Shown here piece by piece: positions 46,379 to 58,619 of a stretch of 64,000 nt of DNA (position 1 is the first letter of the stretch; every line of letters begins with the position of its first letter). The notes below the pieces were generated by a model. That model saw only the letters and a program-made list of their open reading frames with translations. It ran no database searches and was not told the DNA's origin. Location: contig OY804589.1 in NCBI GenBank assembly GCA_963680875.1, forward strand, positions 20,170,413 through 20,234,412, written 5' to 3'. This DNA is from Bathymodiolus brooksi. Lineage: Eukaryota; Mollusca; Bivalvia; Mytilida; Modiolidae. The translations under genes and the position numbers were made by a program.

Positions 46379-49004
46379 AAAATCGAAGGACAGACAACAC
46401 AATGGGCAAAGAAAAATGGACAAACAGCGATTGACAAAAGAATAAACAGAAAATTAAAGATCGAGTAACACGAATCTAAATAAAACCTGGGTGTGTACTC
46501 GGGTGCTCTGGAAGAGTTAGAGGTTTCTGCACCACTAGTGGCACACATCGTGTTACCATAGCTACGAACTCGGCGATAAGCCATTAATTGAGTTTAAACA
46601 TATTTTATTGTCAAAAATGTACAATTAGAAACAAATTATATCAACTTAGTATATCCGCTCTATACAATAATGTTATACACATTAATGAGGAAAGGACCGG
46701 GAAGTGATTACGACAAGTGGAACATATCTGTGGTCATTTGTGACACAGGTATTCCGTAACGGTTAACCGAGTCATCGTGGCGAGCGAAAAACTTCAACTC
46801 AACCCATAGGAAACTCTTGGTATAGTAGCTTCCTGGTTGTAAATATAGTCCAAATTCTTAACATTTCAATTTTATACATGTCTGATGTGAAAAATAATAC
46901 TATAATATAAAAACTACTACTAATAACTAAGTTGTCGTTCAGTGTGCTCTAGATGCTAGAACACCAAAAAAAAAAAAAAAAAAGTAAAAGTTCATGTTTT
47001 AATGACAAATCCTGTAAATTAAACGTCATTTGGTTTCACCAGAGTAAATATAGCTAAACCGTGTAAGGAATGCAGCAGACGCCACGCGACTTTTACGAAA
47101 GGATATTTTAAATATCTTGGTTATCCGATAACATAAAATCAATAGATTTAGCAGACGAAAAGTTTGTCAAAAATATAACGCTAATTAAATTCTTTAAAAG
47201 AAAAATTCTTATTGGATTTCGAAAGAATATTGACAGTTACAGCACACGTGTACAAAAATATCTGTTTGTTTTCCCCACATAATCTGCATTTTTTAACATT
47301 GGAGTCGGGTACGGTTGAAATCAATTTAGCAATACTTGGTATCGATTTTTGTGTATTATGTTTATATTTAAATCACCTAAAGTTCACCTAAGGGCATATG
47401 TGTAGTAAATACATTCATGTTTCAACTTGTCTGATCATTAGGGGTTAATATCTTTTTGATTACTTCAGGTATCGAATACCCACTTCACTGGCACGCGTAT
47501 GAATAATTAAACGCGGGGCCTCTTTAGAAAAACCAATATAAAATTTAAGGGTTGGCTAATAGACCGTAATAAAAAAAATACATCTTATAAAATCATACAA
47601 TTTGTCGTTTTACACGAAGATTGAACAGCTGGTTTTTTTCATAGGTGTATTGACCTTCAACCCATTATTGGGGGGGGAGGGACTTTTATAACCTTAGAAA
47701 AACAGTATGAGTTTTTAAATTCATGATACATTTTTATGGTATGGTAATATATGCATTGTGTAAATGTTTGCATTAAAGTATGCATAATTAAAACACGGTG
47801 TTAAAACCCCTATGAATGGTACAATAATGAGAGGTCCTTAATTAAGCAACACAAAATTATGTAAATTTACTCGGTTTGGAATACTTAATTAATCAAGACT
47901 ATTGTGCATCGTCTTATCAATAAAGCTTAGAAAACGTACTTGGCGTTTTGTTATAATGTAAAGCCCCGTATGAAGAATAACATTTTATTTACGGAAAAAC
48001 CAAACAAACAAAAGAACATAGAAAATGCAGTCATATATTGCATAAATTATCACTGAGTCAATTAATCACGACTGACTGCACAATTCAGGAGGGAAACATG
48101 GTTTATCATAGGGGGTAATAGCGCTATAATGACTCGATACAGGTTGGATTCACAATTCCATTGTTCTTACCTAGAATCTAGAGGAGTTCCGGGGAAAACC
48201 GGGTAAAAAACGCGGGAAATTGTCTCCCTTTCATTTCCGGTTCATGACTTCCGGTTCCGGTGACGTCATATCCGGTGATGTAACTTCCGGTTACTTCCGG
48301 TGATGCATGCGCACGTGATCACTTCCGGCACCACCTCACTGCACCACCTCAAATACTAAATGGATGGTGCTTCTATACTACTATCCTTCAACTCATTATG
48401 TTTTTAGAACTATAACTGAATTAATTGAAATATTGTATATTGTGTTTTGCTTCTGTCATGTACATGTACATTAAAAACTGTGCAGACAAATGATCATCTC
48501 TTCTTTAATAAATCCATTTTATAAACTAGGTATTTTAAAAAAATATATAATTTCCATAGTATGTACTTTTTATTTAAAAATAATTCTTATTGTATGTGCT
48601 TTAAAATAATTCTTATTGTATGTGCTTTTTAAAATAATTTTCAGTTGCATAGAATTTACGCAAAAAAAAATCTTCTTAAAGACCAAACCATTGTTTTCTG
48701 AAAGTTTTCATATTTTTATACTTTGTGATTTTAATACTAAGTACGTACGCACCAGTTATGTAATGGGTGGCATGTCAAAGGGATATACGAAAATCCTTCA
48801 TAACTCCTAAATCGTTCAAGTTATCTGCACAAAACTTTGACAGTTCAATAACTATAATGTACTGAAGTCATATACATGTCCTGTGTCAAACTGAAATAAA
48901 GAAAAAGTCAAATTTAATGAGAAATGAAATAATATAGTTGTTGTAATTTAATTAAAGCAAAAATGATTAATTAGTGAAATATCACATTCTATATTTACAT
49001 GTAG

Positions 49005-52000
49005 TTAAGTATGGCTCCACCTAAGAATCATGCAAAATAAAGAAAAAAGTGATTTACCTTATGTCATCAATTCACTCAATATTTTGTTATATGACGTATT
49101 TTGAGTAAAAATAAATATATATTCAAAGACAAGTGCTTATTTATGCTATTTTTGCTATTAAACCCAAATTACAATCAGAATGGTCACATTTTGTTTTACT
49201 AACAAAGTATGTAAAAAGGTTGGATATCCAGAACACATTATCTGCTGTGAACAGGCGATTTGTAATAAACTATATAGCACAGTGAAAAATAGTGGATCTC
49301 CTCTTCAAAACATCAATTTTTTTCATTTGTAGTTTTGTGTTATTTTTTGTTATATTAGTTTTAAATTAACCCCTCCAAATCACAATTCCAAGAACGACAA
49401 CTCTTGTTGAACTTCAAAATGAATAACATTTTACTTATTTCTTGTTGTAACCTCAACCAATGAAGTAAAAGTCTTTAATTATCTATTTCTATTTTAATTG
49501 GTTAAAATAGCAATACATTTTGATGATGAATTTGATAAATTTAATATTTTTTCTGCTTATTTTCATTCTGTCCGTATATTATTTATTTACAATTCATCAC
49601 TTCCGATTTTTCTCAAATATCACCTCACTGGATAACTCGAATAATTCAGCGCCCTTTATCCGCTATCGCTACATGAGGGCTTGAACTGTCCTTGTGATAA
49701 AAACGCGTAATCTGCTCTCTAAAAGAGAGAGCTAATCAGCGATGATTATTTGCCGAGTATGCGCATGGTGGTTCTTTCCATTTCCGGTCATGTTTACAAA
49801 CAACAAGAAATGGAGATCGACAAGTGGATTTACGATGCTTAATTCATCATTTAGTTTTCCTACATTTCTTCTCTTTTCACCTTTTAGATTAGTAAGGTCA
49901 AACACGTGGGTACAATGAAATCATTTGACATCTGAGCGCTCAATTGACCAATGTTTACACACATTTCCTAAGCTCCTCCTTCTTTTAGTGCCTAAAGTCC
50001 CCACGCGCAGTTTATACCCAGAATGCATTGCTAATTGGAAACTTCCAATTGACGCGTTTTATCGAGAAAGTCGTTCAGGTGTTAATATAGCAAAGTGTAA
50101 TATAACGACTGTATTATTCGGGTTACTCACTGGACTGCTGTACTTTAAAATGATTGAGAAATGTTGTTGCTACACATGAAAAATATAATATTTCACTTAG
50201 AAATTATCCTGGCGGTACAGAGCAGATACTTTCTTTGGTAGTCTAATCTCACCGAGATTAGTTATGTCGTAGAGTTAGAAACTCGTGGTAGACTTTCGGC
50301 AGAGTAAAAGTGGTACTCATCATCAACATACGGGAAATTAAAGACATTTAGAGGATTATCTCCTTTCCATAGGCAGATGATCTTGGAGGACTATGGTGTT
50401 TTACTACCTGTTGAAATGGTATGTTTACAATCACTTTATTCTTGCTCTTAGCTATTATCCAAGATACAGTTTTTTAAAAGTAAAATTTAGTTAAATTTAC
50501 ATAATAAAAATAACTTCTGAAAAATATAGCAAATTTACAGGATTGGATTGACTATTGTATACTGTTTTGTTAATGCAATTATATACAAAATAAACATGCC
50601 TATCTTGAAAAATTAAAAGAGTATGGAATGTAAGCAAATGTCTGATGTTCAAATTCGCATTGGATATCCTTGTGTGACATTACGTTGTTAATGTGCAACA
50701 GTACTAGTAATACCCATGATGTACCTCTGTAAAGCTTTAAATACAATAGTTAATTGTTAGTTATATGCTAATTATGAAAATTATGCCAAAGTTACAGAAT
50801 TTGAATTATCACTGTACAGGGACATATATGGGGATATATAAAGTGGACAACAAAGGGGTTGGTTCTCGCCAAGATTTGCTTTAACTGAACGCTAAATGGT
50901 GCATTCTCGGGATATTTAAGAGTATCAAAAAAGTACAATTTTAAATACCTAAGTTAATAAAGTAGGCTTAAAATAGGTCAAAATATGCCCTTCTTGCCTT
51001 AGCAGACACAAATAATGATAAGATCCCTGCTCAGATATCGTAGACACACCGATATGTGTTACCTGATCGAAACATTTGTTGTTTCATGGGCTATGAGAGC
51101 GAACAAATTATTAGTGTTGCATATGTACACCTGCAAACTATTGCGGTACGAATCTGATTTTTTATGATTTTAATGATCTCTTCCTAGATGTCAGGGGAGG
51201 TATATTTCTTTAGTACTACATTGTAGCTATATGTTCGACAGGCATTCGGTCAACCTGTGCCTTTGAATTTAAATTTGTCATGAAATTACTTAGCTCCAGA
51301 GGATGACAGCATACAATGCAATATGTTGTTTCCTTAATTTTCAACAATACATGTTTGTTTTTCATTACTTGGATCTTTCTAAATTCTGAGAGTTTGTAAA
51401 TCATTGGTTCATCTACAGAATATTTGGAAGTGACCGAAAAGAAAATAAGGGCATACTGTGATACAACAGTTACATCAACAGCTATATATCCGCTCTTCAT
51501 AAGTTTGTACAAAACTTTACATAGAAAAAGGATGGATGCTCAGCATCGTGGTGTACTTGTAAAACCTATAACATTTTTAAAATGCAAAAGTTAATGTTTA
51601 TCAAAGCATCTTTTAATAATGTCTTTTAGGGATAAACGTCATTGCTTGGAAATCTTTTGAAAGTGGAGATGGTATTGTATACACAGAAGATGATGTCAAG
51701 AAAATATGTCCAACTCCACCATCACGAGGACTCATCGTTTATGAATCATTCATTTTGCCATCGAAAGAAGAAGGGATAATGTGAAGAAAAAAACAGAAAA
51801 TGTAAATGAGGATACCATATGAAATGAAATTGTGACATCTGACCAACTAGTAAATGCAATGCAAGGGACATTTTCCTACGCAGACCCCGGATGTACTATT
51901 TTTTTTTAATTTATTTTGTAAAAAGAAAAATAGGAGACTAGAGTTTAATGATACATTTTTTTTGTCAATTGTCAGTATAGAAAGGAGTTGAGGAATGCCT

Positions 52001-54079
52001 ACAAGGGAGGTGGACTGGTGGAGGCCATGTATTGTTTGCTAAATATAACTTTATTTTATCCTATATTTACGAATAAAAAAAAATCCTATTTTCCTATATA
52101 ATTTTTGTCAAAAGTGGCTTGACAACCTGCACTATCTCTTTCCTATTCAGATTGTATTTTTTTCAAGACTTTCTTTACCGTCTCGAAACTCAAAGCAACA
52201 AACAGTAGAGTGAGCGATTGCTATTAAACTCAAACTCAGCAATTTTCAGCTCTATCATTGCGAGAACAAGTTAATTTTCAATGAGATGATGTCCGTTTTG
52301 TACTAGACCAAGACGTTTAGTTGCATTTGTATTGTACTAGTTCACTGAAACAACAGTCTGTGGATTGACATGTTGTCCCACTTAGACACATTATACTGAT
52401 TCCGAGCCAACCTTTGCTCTTTCTTCTTAATGCTGCGTGCTTAGCGCACAAGCAAGACATACCAATCTTATGGTCTCTGGTTTAATTTACAAACAGTAGA
52501 AGATGGGGATCTAGAATCAGCTATTCAGATGACAGAAGTTGTTAAACTATGAATTCTGTGAACTCTGAATAATCTAAATATTTTGTTCTAGACTGGCGAG
52601 ACATAGGTATTACTGGCATTATTTATAGGAGCCACCTGTATGCCTAGGACAACCAAACAAGCTTATGGCATTACTTTGACCTCATGTTTACAGTCTAGCG
52701 ACCATGTACAAGTTGTTTTATTTTATTTTTTTCACGAAAGATCAATCATATTTGGTGTATATTTTCCCTATTTTGATCTGTTAACAAATCAGATTTTCTT
52801 GTCGCCAAGAACATTTCATGTTAAGTTATTATAGAAAATAAGTATACCATAAACACTGGCAAGTTTCTTAATCTTTTTTTGTTTGTTTATATTTTTACTA
52901 TAAATTATAATGTAATCAGGACAAGCACCCCATATTTGTATATGTTTATAGTAAAATGTTACTACAACAAATCTTTAGTATCTGAAACGTGACTTAAAAT
53001 AATAATACTATAATTGTACAATAAATGTATAGTACTAGAAATAATAAATGTATAGAACAATAAATATTCTGGTACCATCATTTTATACTACCTGAAATAA
53101 TTTACAATTGGAAAATTAGCAGATTTGATTTTAAAAATGATGGAGAAGTTAATGCTAGAAAACAATTTTTGCTGTGTTTGAATTCCCGATTTATCAAACT
53201 GTGTTTTTGTTTCCATGGAAACGAAACCATGGACATTTCATTTGTATTTAAATTTGCATTGTTATCAGTTTAATACTTGGCACTTAGCTATAGAATTAGC
53301 AATATGACAATCTTTGTGATCAAAAGAACATCTTAAGATTTTAGCATGATATGAAATGTATTTAATATGTAAAATGTTTTATTTTTATTTCTATGGCAAC
53401 CATTCACATAATTTAAGTTTGAAAGTTTATTTAGTAGTTAGTTTTGTTATAAGTTATGTGAAAAAGATAATATCAGTAAATACATTTTAGAGAAATAGAA
53501 ATGTTTTTTTAAAAAATGTAGTTGTATAGTATTTGCGAAAAAACGAAAAGTATGGGACAAAAAACACTTTATTTCAAAATTTATAGAAGAGGCTACAAAC
53601 GATTATTTGTAATATGTTTTAGACACGTGTCTATTCAACGGATACAGTCAAGCATCATTCACATACCACCCTGTTCACAGGAGAAAATAGATAATGAAAA
53701 TCCAATTTTTTTGCGTTTTTTTGAAGATGCGAAATGAGGCTGTTTGGTTGCTATGATAGCAATAATTACTTTCTGTTCATATACTTGAATTTTTAGAAGA
53801 AATCTTCAACATCACTAACATGTAATTATACTATGATTTTTTTTCAAATATATTTTGAGAAATCTGTGTGGCAAAAGTGCAAATTTACTGATTTGAAGAC
53901 TGAAATAAAATGGGTTCTATGATGAAGTTGTAACCATAGCAACCAAAGTCAATACATGTGTTCTTTTATTATTTTTATGAATTTTTCATCAAAATGCAAC
54001 ATATGAACCATATAGACTCCAATTTTGCAACTATCAATATATCACCCACTGCATGATTCTTAGGTGGAGCCATACTTAA
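49005..54079. mobile_element. TTAA-site DNA transposon, copy 2
   Basis: Counterpart of 18473-23545, with TTAA at 49005-49008 and 54076-54079 and the same 26-bp inverted ends. Several of its exon-like segments are better preserved than in copy 1. Confidence 0.7.
51420..52834 (+). pseudogene. Candidate spliced gene remnant inside TTAA element, copy 2
   Basis: Counterpart of the 3' part of 19834-22292. Segment 51630-51784 follows TTTTAG and is open, reading NVIAWKSFESGDGIVYTEDD. It has Trp (51647-51649) where copy 1 has a stop, and Arg for Leu further on. Segment 52592-52834 (GETYVLLAL-like with CMPRTTKQAYG) is also kept. A minus-strand frame of 98 codons (51216-51512) overlaps the first exon candidate and is open only in this copy, so the coding strand there is uncertain. 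Confidence 0.3.
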
Positions 54080-54195
54080 AATCTAATGAAAATGAAGTAA
54101 AATATATTGATTTAACAAGAAAAATTGAAAAAAAGAAAAAGGCAAATTTAAAGAGAAATGGAATAATATAGTTATTGTAATCTAATTTAAATCCT

Positions 54196-54341
54196 CTGTT
54201 CAGACAATGTTCAGAATCTCTTCAGACTTTTCAGACAATGTTCAGAATCTGTTCAGACTTTTCAGAAAATGTTCAGAATGTTCAGAATTTTCAGTCAATG
54301 TTCAGAATGTTCAGAATCTGTTCAGACTTTTTCAGAATTTC
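54196..54341. repeat. Right subterminal TTCAGA array, copy 2
   Basis: Same array as 23662-23777, with about 40 bp more of units. Confidence 0.85.
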
Positions 54342-54473
54342 TAGCACAAAAACTGGTATATTCAGAATTTCTTGACTTTGTAGTGACTGTTGGTATGTAT
54401 TTCTGCATACTGCACTTCTTATGCTGTGCAGATTAGTCGTTCCGTACTGACAAATGGATCAATGAAAATTAGA

Positions 54474-54720
54474 GTCATCAAATCAGTTCAGCTTTACAAT
54501 AAGGGTAATAACAAAACGACCGAACTCCGAACAATCTTACAAAGGGAAAGTCAAAACACATAAGTATATAAACAGACAAAATCAGTCAACAACCGGAAAA
54601 CTGTGAAAACCGTAATGACCCTGACCTGGTACAGACATTTCTAAAGAAATGGTGGGTTGAATCAGATTTTAAAGCGCCAAACCTCCCGAGATTTGAAAAG
54701 CGGTAATTTGATTGGCCAAG
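54474..54720. repeat. Dispersed repeat of mussel type
   Basis: The stretch containing GACCCTGACCTGGTACAGAC followed by ATGGTGGGTTGAAT resembles, from memory, a repeat found throughout mytilid genomes. Boundaries are approximate and no coding potential is seen. Confidence 0.45.
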
Positions 54721-55539
54721 CAAAGGTCATCTAAATGAGACCCTTTATGTCAGCTATATGATATTGATGTTAGAACATGGGGTACAAATTAAATGTTATC
54801 AACGTATGATATCATAAGTGTAATTTTATGTCGTTATCTAAAATTGCATGACGGTTTAAGATAAAGATTGAAGAAACTATAAGCATTGAACAGCTACGAA
54901 TTCAAATGAAAGGTTTTAAAAAGCTGTACATGTATATGGGGATATTCTGTATGTGTTTATATTACATGATATTGGATAAATTACAAAATTTTAAGTTACA
55001 AATACTTTTCTTTCTAAATAACCACTTACCATCGATTGATGAGCAAACTTTGAAAACCAGTAACACAATTAATCCCAACATTTTAATAGTTTAGTCAGTT
55101 CTGAAACCTTACACGAAAGTAGATACCTGTTTGAAATTTAAATACTTGTCTACTAGACCGTACAGTTCCACACAATATATATACTATATTCAATTAATTA
55201 TTTGCTTGCCCTTGGAAAATATTATAACCAGTTTGTTTATTTAATCGTGTCGCGATCAGGTAATGTATAGGTTTTTTTTCTTTGATGTTGGGTATATCAA
55301 ATACACTTTCTTTGTTGCTTTACTCGGTCAAATGAAAAACTATATATCTGACTGACACCCTACCCCCCCCCCCCCCCCCTCTCATTTTTGGTTGCTTAAA
55401 TGTGTATATTTGTTATTTTGTAATATTTGACATTTATTATAACAATATCAATTTACTCAATGCAACTAATATTTACCTCATGAATTACAGACTAATTATC
55501 TACATGCTTTCTTTTTCTCATCTGTCATTACATTTTAAT
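54721..55539. other. Single-copy non-coding stretch
   Basis: A plus-strand frame at 54906-55094 has no recognised domain. A poly-C tract is at 55363-55378. Nothing else is supported. Confidence 0.5.
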
Positions 55540-55544
55540 AGAAA

Positions 55545-55680
55545 AATAGGGACAGTCGTGGTTGTGATCGTATAATAGTTGGATTTAGAACTACTTTATT
55601 ACCACTAAAGTTGTGAGTTCGAATCCCTCTAAAAATACTATTCCAGTTATTCCCCTTTTGCCAAGCTCTAATAAATTAAT
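55545..55680 (+). repeat. Possible tRNA-derived SINE fragment
   Basis: GTGAGTTCGAATCCCTC at about 55612-55628 matches the RNA polymerase III B box, with a weak A-box-like region about 50-60 bp upstream. There is no complete cloverleaf, so this is more likely a SINE than a tRNA gene. Confidence 0.4.
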
Positions 55681-55699
55681 AGAAGTCTAGAAAACAAAT

Positions 55700-56060
55700 A
55701 CGCCCGCATGATATAAGTCTTTTCCATATACAATTTGTGAATGAAATGGGGGTGGGTTGGGGGAAGAGAAGAAGTACGTGACGAGATCTAATTTTAATCA
55801 GATAGATTCATCCCCGAAATGAATATACCAATCTGCTGTTCATTTACATCTGGATAACAATCCATTATTTTATTTATTATAATAGATTTACAAATCTAAA
55901 TACATTCAAGTCTAATAAAAGTTATAAACATATAGAGATATATATATTTGAAAACGTATTTAAATAAATTGCTATTATGAAATAAATAATACATTTTCTG
56001 TTTTCCGACATATTCGAACGTAACAAGAAGGTTAGTTTTCATAATAAACAATCAATACAG
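55700..56060. other. Single-copy non-coding stretch
   Basis: No gene, RNA or repeat recognised apart from A/T-rich runs. Confidence 0.4.
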
Positions 56061-56385
56061 AGTTACGATGGTGTAATGATTAGCGTAATCGTATCAAGTG
56101 CCGTAGATCTACGTGGGTAGATCGTGTGTTTGATAGACATCGGGTCAAACTAAAGACTATAAAAGTGATATAAACACATAGCGTAAATGAAGGAAGGCAA
56201 AGACTAGTTGGCTCGAAGTCGGTATACTGTGCCCAATGGAGCGACATATTATACGTGCATTGTTGTTCTAATGAGTTAGCACTATTAAAATCCAACTCTG
56301 GCGGTCTAGTACAAAGCGGACAGCACCATCTCATAAACAAATTAATATGGTCTTCCCACGATATAGCTGAACTAAATGTCACTTA
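56060..56385 (+). repeat. tRNA-derived SINE, degenerate copy
   Basis: The tRNA-like head (GATGGTGTAATGATTAGCGT, B-box region decayed to GTGTTTGATAGACATC) is followed by GGGTCAAAC and a conserved tail with AAAGACTAGTTGGCTC and GTCTAGTACAAAGCGGACA. It shares this layout with 62025-62300. Tail-region conservation across bivalve SINEs is known. Confidence 0.65.
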
Positions 56386-56940
56386 AAGTTAAACAACATT
56401 CACTCATTTACGTCTTTGAAACGATTCAGTCACAAAATCGGTATATTGGTATAAAAATTCAACTACTTAGAATCAGTGGCGTTTTTTGTTTAAACTTTAT
56501 TTAATTTTAGCTGCAAGCTTGCTATAAGAGTTCTTAATTTGTGTTTTATTACTCTTCGTCATTTAATGTTTTTTGTATTTTCATTCATTTGGCTTCAATC
56601 CCCACTAATGAGACATAAGTTGCTGAAATCAGCATATGGTGCAATAATTCAGCGTTTGTATGTTCCGAAATTACTGGGTCAATGTCATTGTTGGTGCATG
56701 AACTATATAGTTGCATGATAGCATCATCAGTCCAGTAACTAGCAATTTTAAGAAATTATCATCATATTATATTCTATATGAATTAAAAAAATTCATTGGA
56801 TGATTTTGACCTTATTTTCTTGACATTTTGTGTTTTAATATCCTTAACAATTTGCTACATTTTTGATTTGTTGCATTAAAATACAAACTACCTTATATCT
56901 TTCCTTTGTATCTATGTAATGTATATAATACGTATCTGAA
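56386..56940. other. Single-copy non-coding stretch
   Basis: Nothing recognisable beyond a T/A-rich composition. Confidence 0.4.
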
Positions 56941-56944
56941 TTTT

Positions 56945-57985
56945 ACATTATCCACGAAATGGAGCTACCTTACTCCTATTCGTTGTACGAAACAGGTATC
57001 ACAAAGTTATCAAAAAAAATAAACTACTTTAAATCTCTCAAACTCGTGGCATATGTATCAGAAGGTTAGCCGTGAAAATTGACTTCTTTACATCTCTCCA
57101 GTGAATGGCATAAGCATAAGATTTGCATCCATGGAAATAAACTACCTTACGTCTCTTCATTGTATAATATCTATATATATATAGTTTCAGAAGGTTGTCA
57201 ATGACAATAAACAATCATATGTCTCGCCAGTGTGAGTTTCACTATTCAGGTAACAAAATGTTGTTAGTGAAAACTTAAATCTCTCCAGTGTTTCACATAG
57301 GTATCAGAAAGTGAAAATAAGCTACTCAAAATGATGCCGGTGTGTGATTCAGGTAGCGAAAGTGTATTCATGAAAATAAGTTACATTGAATCTGTTCATT
57401 GTATCACGTAGGTATCAAAGTGTTATTCGTGAAAATAAGCTACCTTGCATTACTCATGTGTGTGATATTGGTATAAAAGTAATATTCATGGAAATTAGCT
57501 ACCTGTCAATCCTTTATGACATGCTATAGATATACATCATGATTTCCCTTAATTCTCTTCATTGGAAGATTATCTATGAAAATAAGCTGCATTATGTCTC
57601 CCTAGTCTGTGACATTGTTATGAAAGGGTCATCCATGAAAATATGCGACATGATATTCCTTCATTACATGGTATAAGTATCATAATATTTTCCAAGTAAA
57701 TATGCTACCTTGCACCTTTTAATTTTCTGATATAGTCAGCAAAGCGCTATACATGAAAATAAACTATCCTACAACACCCCCTCCCAATGTTTCATACATG
57801 TACCATCAACATAAGCTGACTTATATCTCACCAGAATGTGATATTGATATAGAACGGTCATTCATGAAAATGAACTACCTTACACCTCTCCAAATTGTGA
57901 TATTGGTATCAAATTGTTATCCATTAAAATAAGCTACCTTACATCTTTCAAGCATTGATATCAGAAGGTTGTCCATGAAAACTAA
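56945..57985. repeat. Degenerate ~70-75 bp tandem repeat
   Basis: About 14 decayed units, each with a variant of GAAAATAAGCTACCTTACAT followed by CTCTCCAGTGTGTGA and a GGTATCA-AAGGTTATCCATG segment. Unit divergence is high, so the array is old, unlike the satellites at 23.9-28.7 kb. Confidence 0.75.
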
Positions 57986-58458
57986 GACAACAGATGTAAC
58001 ATCTACGTCTCTACTCAATATATCTAGTAAGTGGAAAGTTTTTTTTTTCTTCAGGTATACCTTTCCTATTTGAAGATGCAACCATTTCAGATCATTCTCG
58101 ATGGATCTTTCTAGTTGTTCTTCATCTTATGGATAAATACATGCATAATTTATAAATTTTATCTGTTTGAATTGAAATTTAATCTGACCCATATGAGTGC
58201 CGAGTGAGATGGTTGACCATAACTTTTATTCTGCAGAGAATATACAGATGGAAGTCTTTAAAAAAACAGAACAACTGGAACAATATTTCTCCCATTATTA
58301 CGGCGTTTTAACCCGCTGAACAAGTGGTGGAAAAATATGTTATCCTCTAGAGGATTAAAATGTCTTGTGCCTTCCCCCGTGTCCTAGCAACATAAGTATG
58401 TAGATGTCCGACAAAGGATTTTGAAATAAAGTTCGTGTTGAATAATGGGAGAAACAAA

Positions 58459-58614
58459 TTCTCCTTCAGTTGCCCATGTGGGTTACGATATTTCTCCACT
58501 CTCGAGAGTTAAATTTAAAGTTTTAACCACTCTCCTGACGGCTTGTGGTTAAAATTTTTAATTTAACTCTCTTGAGTGGAGGAATATCGTAAAATACCGG
58601 CAACTGAAGGAGAA
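58459..58614. repeat. Foldback hairpin (MITE-like)
   Basis: Arms of about 70 bp (58459-58530 and 58545-58614) pair around a 14-bp loop, beginning TTCTCCTTCAGTTGCC and ending GGCAACTGAAGGAGAA. Mismatches are few. A further ATATTTCTCCCATTATT near 58286 and AATAATGGGAGAAA near 58442 form an outer inverted pair. Confidence 0.8.
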
Positions 58615-58619
58615 TCTAT

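Larger units (their letters stand above)
39820..48382. mobile_element. Palindromic element with 6-bp TSD (Polinton-like ends), copy 2
   Basis: This is the fuller version of 11322-17776, at 8.56 kb. TSDs are at 39814-39819 and 48383-48388 (ATCCTT). The left arm (39820 to about 43312) pairs with the right arm (about 44801-48382) around a ~1.5-kb loop. GGA-rich repeats mark the left loop edge (43268-43310) and TCC-rich repeats the right one (44801-44817). Both arms contain the same internally deleted gypsy pol fragment in opposite orientation, so the inverted duplication formed after that fragment was present. A ~645-bp segment (about 45733-46378) with long A-tracts is found only in the right arm. 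Confidence 0.7.
31363..54385. mobile_element. CACTA/EnSpm-type DNA transposon (outer shell), copy 2
   Basis: This has the same CACTA-beginning 20-bp termini and ACT flanks (31360-31362 and 54386-54388) as copy 1. It is a by-product of the segmental duplication. Its 23.0 kb length differs from copy 1 through indels in the nested elements, mainly the fuller palindromic element at 39820-48382. Confidence 0.75.
29175..54463. repeat. Segmental duplication, copy 2
   Basis: This is the second copy of 1-23909. The base offset between copies starts at 29174 and drifts with indels. Sequence missing here relative to copy 1: about 96 bp of gag (copy 1 near 4120-4215), about 115 bp of the gag zinc-finger segment (copy 1 near 5097-5213), about 480 bp between RNase H and recombinase (copy 1 near 6741-7225), and about 119 bp inside the gypsy fragment (copy 1 near 13893-14011). 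Extra sequence here: about 2.2 kb at the centre of the palindromic element (44525-46683). Target-site duplications of all nested elements are identical in both copies, as expected if the insertions came first. Confidence 0.95.

Noticed and set aside
51216..51512. Minus-strand 98-codon frame as a separate gene
   Set aside because: It is open only in copy 2. Copy 1 has a one-base length difference in a T run (about 20815), and exon-like features favour the plus strand. It remains undecided rather than disproved.
55545..55680. tRNA gene
   Set aside because: The B box is good but no complete cloverleaf or matching acceptor stem is visible, so it was listed only as a possible SINE fragment.
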